DNA of 64,000 nt from Loxodes magnus (GCA_946699065.1 CAMPDV010000058.1:434001-498000); one strand, 5' to 3'. Shown: positions 50,266-61,889, numbered from the stretch's first letter. Notes: a model not told the origin generated them from the letters alone. Made by a program: numbers and translations.

Positions 50266-50740
50266 ATGTCGGAAATGCAAGAAGCAATAGAATATGAAAA
50301 GATCGATTTGGAGTTCGTTCTGATACATGGTAACAACTTTTTTTAATTAAGCTACGGGAAGATCTGAAGAAGAAAACAATAAACGCCAAACGGAGGACAA
50401 TAAATTCCTAGAAAAGGAAAACCCTATTAGCTTTAAAAACTTTTCAAACTTCTATCCGAAATTAAAACATTATTTGAATTAATTAATTAATCTATGTAAA
50501 TATAAAAATTAATTAAAATCATTCTACTTTCAATAAAGACTTAACTAATAAAATGATTATTTGATATAACTCTAGGAATTATTTTAAATTAATACAATTA
50601 AATATAAATTAATTAGAAAAGACATTAATTAAAAATAAAAATAGCTAATATTATTGAAACTATTTATCTATTATAAGTAAATCATATACTTTCAATAGTT
50701 GCTTATTTTTAATTTAATTGCATATTTTATTTCGATTTGA
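50266..50740 (+). CDS. Small acidic hypothetical protein with 22-nt intron
   Basis: From the ATG at 50266 (MSEMQEAIEYEKIDLEFVLIH) a 22-nt intron (50330-50351, starts GTAAC, ends TTAAG) joins exon 2 (GRSEEENNKRQTEDNKF; ENPISFKNFSNFYPKLK). The frame stays open to TGA 50738-50740, but composition becomes A+T-like after ~50480, so the true end may be earlier or spliced. The frame is also open upstream into repeat A2, probably by chance. Highly acidic; no domain recognised. It sits between repeat A2 and zinc-knuckle copy b. Confidence 0.5.
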
Positions 50741-50769
50741 AGTTTAATTTATTATAAAATATATATAAA

Positions 50770-51506
50770 ATGGCTTCTAAGAAATAACAGAACTTTGAAC
50801 AAAACATTTAAACAGGAAAATTCTCTAAAAAATAAAAAAGCGAAATAATTACAATGAGTGAAAGTGAGAAATATGATTGATATGACGAACATTAACCACT
50901 TGGAAATCCAGAACTAAAAAAACTTCCGACACAAACTCAAATAGAAATATTATCTAAGTCATTAAAAGAGTTTATGTTTAAAAATAGATACCTCACTGAT
51001 AAAGTAGAAAAATTATAAAAACTAATAACATCTTTACTTGAGAAACAATATTAATCATCATTAGAAATAGAAAGCAAACTGGAACAAAGAATTCTTTAAA
51101 TTTAATAATAAATTCAGGTTACGCCATTTTCGATTTAACAGAATTAATCAGATCCTATGGAAATAGAAAATGAAGCTCAAATTAAAATAAACAGTAAACG
51201 TTTATTTAAAATAAGTAGTAAATTTAAATTAAATAAGTGTTACAGGAATAATAGGTTAAAAGAAGAATAAAATGCTACGTGTGCAATAAATAACACCAAT
51301 GAAAATACTGCTACTAACTAAGCGAAATTTAAAGAAAGAATAAATAAGATATTTTTAGAAAACTATTTAGGATATATCCAACATAAAGCGGAAACATTTA
51401 TAGAAAAAAATTCTTTAATTCAAATCTTAATCCTTGGAGAAATAATTAGGAACTCTACATGCAAGATGAAAACTATTCAGAATATTAAAGGATGGTGCGC
51501 TAATGA
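50770..51506 (+). CDS. Zinc-knuckle family member b, spliced
   Basis: ATG at 50770 (MASKKQQNFEQ). TGA at 50878 reads as Trp (YDWYDEH). A coiled coil follows, then PMEIENEAQIK. A 20-nt GT-AG intron (51218-51237) joins this to RRIKCYVCNKQHQWKYC (C-x2-C-x3-H-x4-C, with a TGA-coded Trp inside the knuckle) and GNIYRKKF. TGA at 51504-51506 ends the frame, within a short inverted repeat (GGTG/CACC). Starts like copies f and g. Without the intron the MEIE motif and knuckle are out of frame, which supports the splice. Role presumably RNA or DNA binding. Confidence 0.7.
51218..51237 (+). other. 20-nt GT-AG intron in zinc-knuckle copy b
   Basis: GTAAAT...AATAAG; removal restores continuity between the MEIE motif and the knuckle. 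A GT three bases upstream gives an equally in-frame 23-nt alternative. Confidence 0.65.
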
Positions 51507-51986
51507 AGTACTACACCGCCTAACTAAGCCTAGTAGAAATTCAAGACAAACTAATGGAGACAAGCTGATATCATAGGTCAGATGGCTGACTACTAAGGCT
51601 TTAACAAAGCTTTTTAACTTTAACTTTTATCTATTAGTTATATGCACTTAAAGTCTTTTAATGTTTTGATTCTGGAATTAGAAGGTAATAATAGAGTATA
51701 ATCTTAAAACTTTTTAAACTAAAATCATTAAAGTAAAAGTAAACTGCTTATAAGTAAATCAGATGAATATAGTGGCAATACATTCTTTCGTATTTCCCTT
51801 TTCTATAAGATCTATAAAATCTCTTTTCCATAGAAAATTGTAAAATATACAACTATTACATTAAAATATCCTCGTTAAGAAGCTTATACTATTAATAAAT
51901 AGTTTAATTATAAATAATTAGGATAAAATATATCAGCATATGAAGCAATGAGAAATTATATCTAATCTTACTATTAGAAATAAAAA

Positions 51987-52874
51987 ATGGAAGGATTCAA
52001 AAGAGTTTTCTACACCACCTCCAAAATGTTGGAGAGGAAACCTGAATCCAATCTTGGCCAGTCGTCTTTTTCTTAACCTTAACCTTCTTCTAAATCTTAA
52101 CAACCTGAAATTCAAACAGGATATGAAGAGCAAAAGAAATCCTAGAAAGCAACTCACGTAATAAGTCCTACATTGGAGGAAAAGCCAAGAAAGCAGATGA
52201 AGTCTGCTCTTCACCAGGAGGTGTCAGAATTTAACCCTTCTGGCCAGATGAGCATGGAGTAACTCATCAAAGTGGTACTGAACCTCCAGGAAGAGGTTAG
52301 GAAACTGAGGAAAGATAATCTTATGGAACAACTCAGCCTAGCGGAAGGAATAGAATCCAGATTTATGTTCTAAGAAAGAGAACTAAGCGCTTTCTGAAAC
52401 ATATCCTAAGACCAGATAAACTAATCCTAAAATTAGCTTCATGACAAATCGGATCTGAATTACAGACTGGAAAAATTAGAAAAGAAGCTAGACAAACAAA
52501 GGGGAGATCCAATGATGATTGAAGAGACCAACATGAAGACTAGGGTTAAACTACAAAAAGTAGTGAAAAATTGTTACTACTGCAATTCGACAAAAAATTT
52601 GTGAAGACGCTACATGAAATTCCAAAAATTCAAGACGTAGTATTGGAATAAATAAAGAAGAATACAAGCACGGCAGAGGAAGAAAAAAAATGAAATAGAG
52701 ACAATCAGAGAGAGATTATATCTAGATGAATTAGGTTTCATCTACAAGAGAAAATCTGATTAGAAATAAAGATAGAATTGGAAATGACATGAGCAGTGGG
52801 AGGAGAGAGGAAGAGAGACCTTTAAAACTTTATTTTAACACCGGAGCAATCTGGTGTCCAGTATGAAGAGGTGA
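51987..52874 (+). CDS. Zinc-knuckle family member c, knuckle ligands lost
   Basis: ATG at 51987, 295 codons to TGA 52872-52874. Close paralogue of copy d: both start MEG.K..FYTTSK, share KSALHQ, PSGQMS.EQLIKVVL and the following coiled coil. PMMIEE precedes the knuckle region CYYCNSTKNLWRRY, where the His is Asn and the last Cys is Tyr, so zinc binding should be lost. GFIYKRK follows. Internal TGA at 52395, 52602 and 52785; the second aligns with Trp (TGG) of copy e. A hairpin ACACCGG/CTGGTGT lies just before the stop. Either a decaying copy or one with altered function. It has higher G+C than ordinary genes here. Confidence 0.75.
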
Positions 52875-53250
52875 AAATTCTCAATAATTGCTAAACTTAA
52901 TTTATTCTATTATTATTATTATTATGAGTCTTAGATATTATCTATGACTAAGCTAGTTAATAAGGTTTTTTCAGAATCAAATATAATTTAGCTTATAAAA
53001 TTTATTGATACTTTTACTGTTGATAAATACTCCTGGCTGATTAAAATATTTGAAAGATTAAACTTCTAATAAAACTAGAAAAGCTTGCTTAGATAATTAG
53101 CAAATATTAAAGTTTGCTTAAACATTTAAAGCATATGCTTTATTTTAATTATATCAATTTATAAAGGTAGTAAAGAAATATTCAGAATATCCAAATATAA
53201 CTACATTTTTCGTTAGTTTCTATTGAAAAAATCTAACTTTTGGTAAAATT

Positions 53251-54099
53251 ATGCCATTTTTGCTAGATATATTAAAAGTAAGTGAAACTAAATGGCAACT
53301 AGTATAATAGAGATATGCATTCATAGTAATTTAGTTTTAATTAAAGAAGCTTTATTTTAAAAAAGTATAGCAAGTATATTAATTTAAGAAAAGTGAATAG
53401 TTCTAAACACATTCAAATTATTAAATTGCTCATTACTCGTTTATCCTTCGTGATTTACTTTTCTAGAGAAATTATTAATACTAAGGAACAAAATTACGCT
53501 TCTATCTTTCTTACATCCACATGTAGAAGAGTATTTATAGCTCTATTATATTTATTGATATAATATTTGGTATTTGAATTGTTTACAGAAGTAAAATAAG
53601 ATGCTTTGTAAAAGAAACCCATTAATAATATAATTAATTATACCTTTTATTTTTTATTTACTTTGGATTACTAAATAAGGATGTCAGAGGCTTGTTACCA
53701 TAGAAAATAAAATTAATAAATCTTTAATTTAAGCCTTAATAGGAGCATAAAACTGGAATTACTAAGATATTTATTTATATAATGCTTTGGTATCTTTGGT
53801 TTCTTTCCAAACAACTAAAATAAATATTTTTAATCATTGCAGAGCTTTCGAATACATATAAAATGGAGCAGTGCTTCCAAAGTTTGGCTAGTATGATAAA
53901 ATAAAATCCCACGTTTTGTAAGTTAAATTTAACTTTTTAAGCAATAATTAAATAATTAAAAGGCTTTCTATTCTTTTATATCCATATAATTTTATTATCC
54001 CTAAATGTATTTAAGGAAAACTAAATGCTAAAGTTATAATTAAAAGAAAGATGGAAACATATAAAATGTTAGCTATCTTAACTTAAGTTTTCATGGTGA
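53251..54099 (+). CDS. Hypothetical protein, unknown function
   Basis: ATG at 53251, 282 codons to TGA 54097-54099, with one internal TGA (53569, GIWIVYRSK). It opens PFLLDILKVSETKWQL, followed by basic/aromatic helices (FQLKKLYFKKVQQVYQF), two hydrophobic stretches, and a C-terminal part (IAELSNTYKMEQCFQSLASM). Only two TGA in 283 codons is below chance. The last 48 bp overlap the ZIP start codon in another frame, so one of the two ends is misplaced. No domain recognised. Confidence 0.5.
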
Positions 54100-55346
54100 T
54101 TGAAAGTCTTATTGGAACATTTGTGCCTATGTACTGGTAAGTCTTTATACAGGAATGTGAAAAGCATATAATTAGTTCCTTTATCTATGGCGAACTGTTT
54201 TGCAGTTGGAATTTTGTTATCAGTAGGAATGAATAGTATACTCTAAAGATCAGCTGGATGTCTAATAGGTCAAGGAGTTTATTACCCTTGGACTTACTTA
54301 ATTTGTCTTCTCACTTTTGTCTTAATATTTGGTATTTATAAACTATTTGGTTAGAAGGAGGAAGAAGAAGAAGAGAAAGAAGAAAAAGATAAGAAACAAG
54401 AAAAGAAAAAAGAGAATGAGCAAGAAACATTAAGCAATCTAAAGTCCAATAGAAACAGAAAGAGACGAAGTAGAATACAAGAAAATTTATAAAAATAAGT
54501 AATAGAATCAATTTTCAATGCAGAGGGAAACTCTCTAAAATGAAGTAGTTATTCTATTATAATAAGAAAATAGTATTTAGCGTGATAATATGGGAAACTT
54601 AAACCCATAATAAACAATAGAAAGGCAAAGCTAATAAACTATTGGACTCTAAAGCTATTAAGTACATGAATCAATCTAACAACTTAGTGAAATTTAGACA
54701 TAGTTAACAAATGAGCTGTAACCTAATCATCTCAAAATAAATAAATAATCTGATAAAGATGCCACAGAATTAGAGCCTAAAAACCAAAATTTCCAATTAC
54801 AGGATTTATTCTTATGTTAGCTATTTAGTTGGATGGAGTTTTAGAAGGAATTGTACTAGGACTTTTAGATTCACCAGATGGAGTAGTATAGCTTATGATA
54901 GGATTTTTAAACCATTAATGGTCTGAAAATTTATTACTTGTAATTTTTAAGTTTAGGGTCTTAAATTAAAGAAAAATGAAGCTGGAAAGTTAGGCTAGTT
55001 TTTTATATAATTACCAATTATAGTAATTTGTCCAATAGGAGCTGGAATAGGCTATGTTGTGTAAAGTACTAACAAAACATTAGAAGGAATATTACTATCA
55101 ATGACAGCAGGCACTTTCATATATGTAAGCACTTTGGAGATGACTTATGAGGAAATTAAAACTGGTAAGCATGTAAAAAAGAAATTAGCTGGATTTTATG
55201 CAGGAGTAATTCTCATTTTGTCTCTGGATATAATAGGAAATACAGACCCTAAAGGGGAAGAGTATTGTTAAAAAATATTCTTTTATATGATTATTAACTT
55301 CACAGTCTCTTTCCATAGAATTTATATCCTCTTACTTACATTTTGA
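54052..55346 (+). CDS. ZIP-family metal transporter (SLC39-like), spliced
   Basis: Divalent-metal importer of the ZIP family. Exon 1 gives the first helix (IESLIGTFVPMYW). A 16-nt intron (GTAAGT...TACAG at ~54137-54152) leads to TM2 (ANCFAVGILLSVGMN). A long Glu/Lys/Gln-rich cytoplasmic loop follows. The TM4 region reads MLAIQLDGVLEGIVLGL and TM5 NHQWSENLLLG, the latter after a 17-nt intron (~54934-54950). LEGILLSMTAGTFIYVS and a last helix (LAGFYAGVILILSL) complete the fold. The TM4 metal-site His is Asp here (D-x3-E instead of H-x3-E); the TM5 H-x3-E is kept. A 25-nt intron near 54490-54525 is likely, and one more frame change before TM4 is unexplained. Stop TGA 55344-55346. Confidence 0.8.
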
Positions 55347-55380
55347 TAAATAAGGATTTTAGTTAATAAAAGCCACTAAA

Positions 55381-56852
55381 ATGAATAATCAAAGCGGATT
55401 TCGAAGTAGCTTAAGTAAGTTATCCAAATAGCAAGTTTATCTTTTCTCTTTAAATTAAAGTAAAAATAAAATTTAGCTAAGTTTATCAAAAGAGATACTA
55501 AGCATTATGCTAAATTTAGGTAGTAGTGTAAAGATAATTTATAACTGTAAGTTAACTATAAATCTAACGATAGACATTTGAATAGCAATTTAAAGGAATA
55601 GCTAATGAGATTTAATTAATCAAATGAAAGAACTTAATTATTTACCTTTATTTTACTAGAATACAGACTGATTTTATATTCATTCGTTTTGTACACTATA
55701 ATGAGAAAATTTATTTATTTGCATCTTAAAAATTCAATAGAGATATTAAAAAAGCTTTAAATAAACTTTTAGTGAAGTTTACAATTTCATTAAGCTTGCT
55801 CTATTTAATTTAATAAACAGATAATTTCGAGAGAAGTAATAAACGAGTCTGCATATAAAAAGGTAATTAAATTGAAAATTAGTAGATTAAGACAATTTTC
55901 TTAAAATTGATAGGTGAAGCTAAACAATCAATAGAAGTTAAATTATACAAACTAGTATATAAATCAATTTCTTAAATTAGATGATTCACCTTATATTTCT
56001 TTAGTGATATTAAGCAAAAAACATATAGAGCATAGTCAAAGGTTTATTATAAGCTTCACAATTATTAATTTAATTTAATTAATAATAGCTAACAATTAAG
56101 AGACTATTAAAAGTAATTGGTTGATATTATGTAAACCAGATTTAGATCAGACAATTAGAAATATAAGAGATTTAAATGCTAAGTGTAAGCTGTAAAATTT
56201 AAAGCAGCTAATGAAAAACTATAATTAAATTTCATTTATTCTTATAAGCTTTGTCTAAAAGAAACTTTTAAAAGATATAAAAATCTCTGTCAGCTAAATT
56301 TTTGGCATTACCATTATAAATTTGAGCTATGCTTAAATGAATAAATATAATTGGTTTTTGAAATAAAATATAAACAATAAATTTTAGTTACTAATAGAAG
56401 ACTTTACTATATAAAGCTAAAGATATTTTATTTATTAAGGGAACTAAACAAATTTAAGTTATGAAAAGTTAATTTTAAAAAACATAAATAAAAACAAAAT
56501 CTTACTAGGTGCTAAATAGGAAGATGTTAATTTATGCTAAAACAGATAAAATAAACAAGCAATTAACTTATTTATAACTTCTATTGCGCTATCCAGTTAA
56601 AATTTTAGCAATGAGGTGCTATATAAAAATTGTTAGCCTACAATATTTTTAGCGTTGATAATTCATTTGTGTAAAATTAATTAACTTTACAGATTATGTA
56701 TAATAAACTAACTAGAAGCTTTATTGTTTAATGAAGATATTATGTATAACTCATTCTTAATTTAATAGATAATAGAAGGTATTAAAGAGAGAAAATAAAA
56801 TTAAAGGTATCTAAAATCATTTTATTAATTAATTCTAAGGATAAATTAATGA
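55381..56852 (+). CDS. Large hypothetical protein with 17-nt intron
   Basis: ATG at 55381 (NNQSGFRSSLSKLSKQQVY). A 17-nt intron (GTAAAAATAAAATTTAG, ~55460) joins KFIKRDTKHYAKFRQQC. The frame continues (SNDRHLNSNLKEQLMRFNQ; KLDDSPYISLVILSKKHIE; KPDLDQTIRNIRDLNAKC; AKQEDVNLCQNRQNKQ; LFNEDIMYNSF) to TGA 56850-56852, about 480 residues with two internal TGA. Some hydrophobic segments occur (LFTFILLEYRLILYSFVLY). Family not recognised; between 55740 and 56000 a second frame is also protein-like, so another intron may exist. Confidence 0.6.
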
Positions 56853-57406
56853 AGCTGAATTATTAATATATTAAAAATAAAAACAACTAAGCTAATTAAA
56901 TATTCTATGCATAAGAACTTGTACTCTCTTTCCAGAGTTGTTATGATGCGAGTATCTTTAAATTAAGGGAATTTTCTGTTTGGTATAAAACAAATATTTT
57001 AGTTTGTTAAAAAATATAATCTTAATTTTTTAGAATGTACTACATAATCATTTTCATGAGAAATTCCAAAAAATTAATTTCCTGACAATTTAAATAAAAG
57101 GTATGTTTATCAATACCTTAAATCCTTTTATTTTATTTTAAGCTAAAACATTAAAAAAACTAGTTAATTTAAAATACTTTAAGTAGCAATATGAAATTTT
57201 ATTTATGCTTAAAGAGAAAAGACTAGAGTTTAAAGTAAAGCTTTTAAAGTTTAAATAAATTGTCTTATTTGCTATATTTGATTTAGTTAGATAAAATTTA
57301 ACGAGCTAATGAATAGGTAAGTTAAATGTCTTCTCTATTTTATTTTACTCCCTACAAAATCTCTTCTTGATTTTTATTTAGCTTTTCAAAAAAATCAAAC
57401 ATTTCT
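56853..57406. other. Intergenic, no gene seen
   Basis: A+T-rich spacer between convergent genes. Just beyond the Kelch-like stop (57300-57406) the minus strand still reads EEMFDFFEKLNKNQEEI in a shifted frame, probably its true C-terminus. Confidence 0.4.
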
Positions 57407-58215
57407 TCAGGGGATTAATTTCTTTTTATTCTCTTAGTATTAAATGTCCCAATTTTACTTTTCTAAATCATAACTATATACCTTTTTACCATCATATACT
57501 TATATATAATTATCTTCAATTATCGGATTTTTAAAGCAAGGCTCACTTTGATACTTCTCTGTTGAAATAAGCTCAAATTGTGGATCTGCGTCTTTTCACT
57601 TGACTTAATAAACTCCTTCAAGATAATCGCCAAATATATAAATTGCTTCGATTATTTCAATTAAACTAATTGAAGAACCTACGGGGATATTTTTTTTAAA
57701 GATTCCCCATGTATTTAACCGAAAATTATAGTAATTACCTAAAATGATTCTCTAATACTATTTCTAAATACCGCCGAGTACTATCAAATTCTCCCCTTCT
57801 ATAATGTATCTAAAGTTCTTTCATTTGAAAACTATTTTTTCAAGTTCTTTACATTTTCCTTCATTTTTATCAAAAATCTCACATTTTTATTAATCTTCTC
57901 ATGTAATATATTTCCTAAAAGTATGTAATGTATTTGTTGCTTTATAAAGTTCTTGCAATCATTCCATGGCCATTTCTTGGAAATAACGTATCACACGAGA
58001 TTTACACTTAAAAATATTTTATTTTAATCACCTAAAAATGTTTGATTTAGCTTCCATCTTCCTTACCTCCTGAAACATATGCAAAATCTCCTCTAAGGAA
58101 GGTGTTACTGCATCATAGATCTTTTCCTGCAGCTTTTTCGATTCCTCGTATTTCTGCTGCAATCTGGGATACTACTTACTTGAGTCTGAAAGAATTTCAT
58201 TCTGAAATCCGTCAT
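57407..58215 (-). CDS. Coiled-coil, Kelch-like beta-propeller protein
   Basis: ATG at 58215; a 23-nt GT-AG intron (GTAAGT...TTGCAG) after residue ~12 joins QKYEESKKLQEKIYDAVTPS, an N-terminal coiled coil (LEEILHMFQEVRKME). A Cys-containing linker (KCEIFDKNEGKCKELEK) leads to strands resembling Kelch repeats: GENLIVLGG, EAIYIFGDYLEGVYQ, KKVYSYDLEKQNWD. Internal TGA as Trp: FRWLKQ, MEWLQEL, ITWEDQQ, FKWKNF, VKWKDA. Ends at TGA 57407-57409. Immediately after, another frame continues EEMFDFFEKLNKNQ, so a CCCC run at 57410 may hold a one-base indel. Such proteins often act as substrate adaptors or cytoskeletal scaffolds; only a few propeller strands are seen. Confidence 0.7.
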
Positions 58216-58879
58216 TTTTTCCCTTATATAGGATATTAACTGGAAAAATTTAAGGTTTATCTTTATTAAGTCAAAAGTTATAAAAGGATTGAAGTTTTGA
58301 TGAAATTAAATTACTTTTATGGTTTTTAAAATTTTTCTATCTTAACTTGCAAATCAAGCATAATAACGATTGATGAGAGGAAAAGTAAATTTAGGAAAAA
58401 GTAGGAATTAGTTCTTACTATCTTAAGTAAGCAAAAGCTTATAATTTATAATTCTTTACTAAAAAGCATTAATTTTAAAGAGTCAACTGTAGTTATGTAA
58501 TTTTGATATGTTAAAAGGCAATATAGTGTATTTAATCTAAATAGCTAATTATACTTCGATTTATATAATTATTTATGAAATTAGGTTTTGTCTGAATGTT
58601 AGATAAAAGTAGCTATTAAATTAAGAATATACATTTATACTTATAATATAACTATTTAAATACTTTCTTATTCACTTATAAATCAATATTTATATTAAAG
58701 CTAATTTAGAGGATTTCTGAGAAAATGTTAGTTGATAGTTATAGATTTCGTATTTGTTTTATTTGATAAATAAAGTAAAGGTTTAGATTTTATCAGTGTT
58801 AATATGCATTGAATAATAAGAATTTTATTTATTTCTTTAATTTCAAGTAGATAAATTAAAATTGCTGCCACTTTAAAAA
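58216..58879. other. Intergenic, no gene seen
   Basis: Divergent spacer between the Kelch-like gene and the plus-strand gene at 58880; A+T-rich, no clear motif. Confidence 0.4.
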
Positions 58880-59211
58880 ATGAGAAATAATATTTACAGT
58901 GAAGAAAAGAGATAAAGGGAAGATAAAATTGAAGAAGAAACTTAAAATAGTGAATTTAATTCTAGCATTATTATAAACGAGAAAGTTTTTAATAATTTCA
59001 TTAAAGGAAAAATTAGCTGTATAAAACGCTATTTAGTGATTATTAGCAAAATGACAAACTTTCTAAAATCATCTATAAAAATTTTAAATTTAATATTAAA
59101 TCTTAGAACACCGAATAACTTGTACCAAATACATTAGATAAACATTTTAAAAATGAGAATCTGAAGTGGATTAAGATAATGATTACAGGTGACTAAGAAT
59201 CTTCAATATGA
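58880..59211 (+). CDS. Small acidic hypothetical protein, one frame change
   Basis: ATG at 58880 (RNNIYSEEKRQREDKIEEE; INEKVFNNFIKGK). At a run of five A near 59010 the coding moves one frame (LYKTLFSDYQQNDKLSKIIY; QNTEQLVPNTLDKHFKNENL) to TGA 59209-59211. Each piece is strongly coding in composition. No GT-AG pair bridges the change, so an indel (assembly or real) is likely. Family unknown. Confidence 0.5.
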
Positions 59212-60484
59212 TTCTAAAAATATTTTTGTATGTTGTTATTCATTTAATCGTAATAAGTTGAAAAATATTAGATAAATAAAAAGAATAATTTTCTTTTTAA
59301 ATTTTTTATATAAAATCTCAAATTAACTATTATATTTTAACTAAAATAATTAAAATTTTTATTTTCTTTATTTAAATTACCAGCAAAAAATTTATTACAA
59401 AAATTAAATTAAAAAAATTTCAAATTTTCTTATTAATGCAAGCATTTTTACTATCTCTCTTAAATTTGTTTATAACTTTTACATTAAATTATTTACATTT
59501 TTTATAATAGATATTAATTCAAAGCTTTTTTGAGTAAATATATGTGTTAATATTTATCAATCTCTTTATTTTTTATTATAAAGTAGCTTATTTAGATTTT
59601 AATGATAATTTAATGATATAGAATCTTAAAAATTATTTTTATATTTACTCTCTGTTTTATTTAAAAAAATATTATAAAAAATTGGGTAGTTTGCTTTTAG
59701 ATATGTTTTATTTAAAGCTACTAAAATAATCTTTATCACGAAGAAAGATGCTGTTTTTTTCTTATTAATTCAAGAAAATAAAACATCAAAGCTAATTTAG
59801 ATTATTTATATCATAATTATTTAAAAGAAGAATTATCAAATTATTTCTTATGTCTCTCCTAAATCTGTGTAATTCATCAAGAATAAAGTTCTTATATATT
59901 TTTTAGTTATTTATAGTGAATGAACTAAATCAATTTTCGCTTTCATCAATTTCACATTTATTTTTCTTATTTTAACATGAGACAATCCAGGATTTTATTA
60001 TTTGCATTTTATTAATTTTATTTAAATAATTTTTAATAACTAGCTTTTCTTCTCATTTGTATTATATAATTATCACATAAAATATAAAAATATAAGTAAA
60101 TATTAAATAAAATAAAGCTGGAAGAAATTAAAAAATTAGAATATATTAGAACATAAGTTTTAATTTTCAATAAGCTCTCATATCATTCTTCATTATATGT
60201 ACCTTCTTTATTTTAAGCTTTTATTTTTATTTTTTTATAGCTACTATAGACTTTATAGCAATATCTAAGAATAAAATAAACTAGGTAAATAATTAAGAAA
60301 AATCTATTAATAAATATATTTGTATACTCTACCTTGTCTATATTACAATAGCTAAGCTCTAATATTTATTGATAAATTAAACTATTTTATTTTATACTCT
60401 TTTCTATATGATGAATAAGTATATATCTAACTATTATGCTATTTATATAAATATTTAATTTTTATTAAAAATAATTAGTTGAAA
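59212..60484. other. A+T-rich spacer, no gene seen
   Basis: About 1.3 kb of A+T-rich DNA before zinc-knuckle copy d. Confidence 0.4.
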
Positions 60485-61324
60485 ATGGAAGGCTTAAAGA
60501 AAGGTTTCTACACCACCTCCAAGAAATAGGAGAGGAAGCCAGAAACCGAAATAACCCAGACCCCTGCCAAGTAACAAGAATCTCATCTATCAGGAACACA
60601 AACCAGGGAAGAGTACTAACAGACTAGGAAAAGCCACGAACTTACTCCGGCATCTTAGGAGAAGCCAATGAAACAACCTAAGTCTGCTCTACATTAGGAT
60701 ACATCGGAAGTCTATCCTTCCGGACAAATGAGCGTGGAGCAGCTCATTAAAGTAGTGCTAAGCCTCTAGCAAGAGGTAAAGAAGCTTAAAAGGGAAAATA
60801 CGAAACTAACGGACCTGATCGAGCAACAGGATACAAGAGAGTTCCGAATGGCAAACTGGGAAAGGGAGCTCGACAACATCTGGAAACACCAACAGGAACA
60901 AATGAAACATATGAATGACTCAATAAAGACAATTCAAGAGATGAACAAGCAAATAATCTAGGGCAAGAGCCAAGTGCAAGAAATTCCTAAGATAGAGAAA
61001 ATGGACATTGAAGAAGAGCAAGTAATCAAAATGACAAGAGAGAAAAGAATTAAGAAGAAATGCTATTTCTGTGGTAGCTATAGACACCTATATAGGAAAT
61101 GTAGAAAATTCCAGGAATTCAAAAGAGAATATTGGATAAGAGAAATGCTCTATTGTAGCGCAGAGGGGAATATATATAAAAAAAGATGGAATCAAAGAAG
61201 TGGTGAAACAAGAACCTTAATAATATGGAAGAAGGGAAAACAAGAAATGTAAATAGGACCAAGGAAGAGAAAACAAGACATAAATCAAGAAAACTTTTTA
61301 CAAACTTTTTTTACGCGGCGGTGA
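60485..61324 (+). CDS. Zinc-knuckle family member d, intact
   Basis: The best-preserved copy: ATG at 60485, 279 codons, no internal TGA, TGA at 61322-61324. The N-terminus GFYTTSKKQERKPE is shared with copy c. A Pro/Gln/Ser-rich linker, KSALHQ and PSGQMSVEQLIKVVLSL follow, then a coiled coil (~95-175), KMDIEEEQ, and CCHC knuckle CYFCGSYRHLYRKC (C-x2-C-x4-H-x4-C). Downstream motif GNIYKKRW and a basic tail. The stop codon sits in the loop of a hairpin CGCGGCGG/CTGCTGCG. G+C content is well above neighbouring DNA. A Gag-like, nucleic-acid-binding role is inferred from knuckle plus coiled coil; no polymerase or integrase is nearby. Confidence 0.85.
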
Positions 61325-61753
61325 TGTAGACTGCTGCGAAACATTTAAATCAAATTATATAATTATATATATTAAAAATCTAATCTTACAGCTTATCATA
61401 AATAAGCTTCCTTAATTTTAATACTGCTATCAATTTTTAAAGTATTATTAAGTAAAAGATTAAAAGTTCTAAAAATAAAAAGATTGATAAAATAATATGA
61501 ATTTATTAATTAAATATAAACAATAAATTCAAAAGTATCTTAAGGTATAAATACAAAAAACTAAAACTTAAATATTAAAACAAATTGAAAGGAAATAAGG
61601 AAAATATTAAAAAAATAAAGTTAAATATAGTCTAAATTTTATATTTGATTGATAAAAGTAAGATTAATTAAAAGGATCTAAATTAAGTTCTCTAGTATTT
61701 TAAATTGTTATTTCACTTTTGGCTTTTAAACAAATGTAGAAAGATATAATAAC
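61325..61753. other. Intergenic, no gene seen
   Basis: A+T-rich spacer between copy d and tRNA-Glu copy 3. Confidence 0.45.
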
Positions 61754-61826
61754 TCCACATTAGTCTAGCTGGTTAGGATATTCGGCTTTCACCCGAAAGA
61801 CCCGGGTTCGAGTCCCGGATGTGGAA
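61754..61826 (+). tRNA. tRNA-Glu (TTC), copy 3
   Basis: 73-nt cloverleaf identical to the 13555 copy; anticodon TTC; followed by CTTTTTCC (pol III terminator). It lies between zinc-knuckle copies d and e. Flanks are unrelated to those of the other copies beyond the T-run. Confidence 0.95.
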
Positions 61827-61889
61827 CTTTTTCCTTATTTAAATAAAAAATTAAAAAATAATATCTTAAACATTAAAAAGTTATAAAAA

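Noticed and set aside
51933-52214. Minus-strand Arg/Leu-rich frame
   Set aside because: Antisense shadow of zinc-knuckle copy c.
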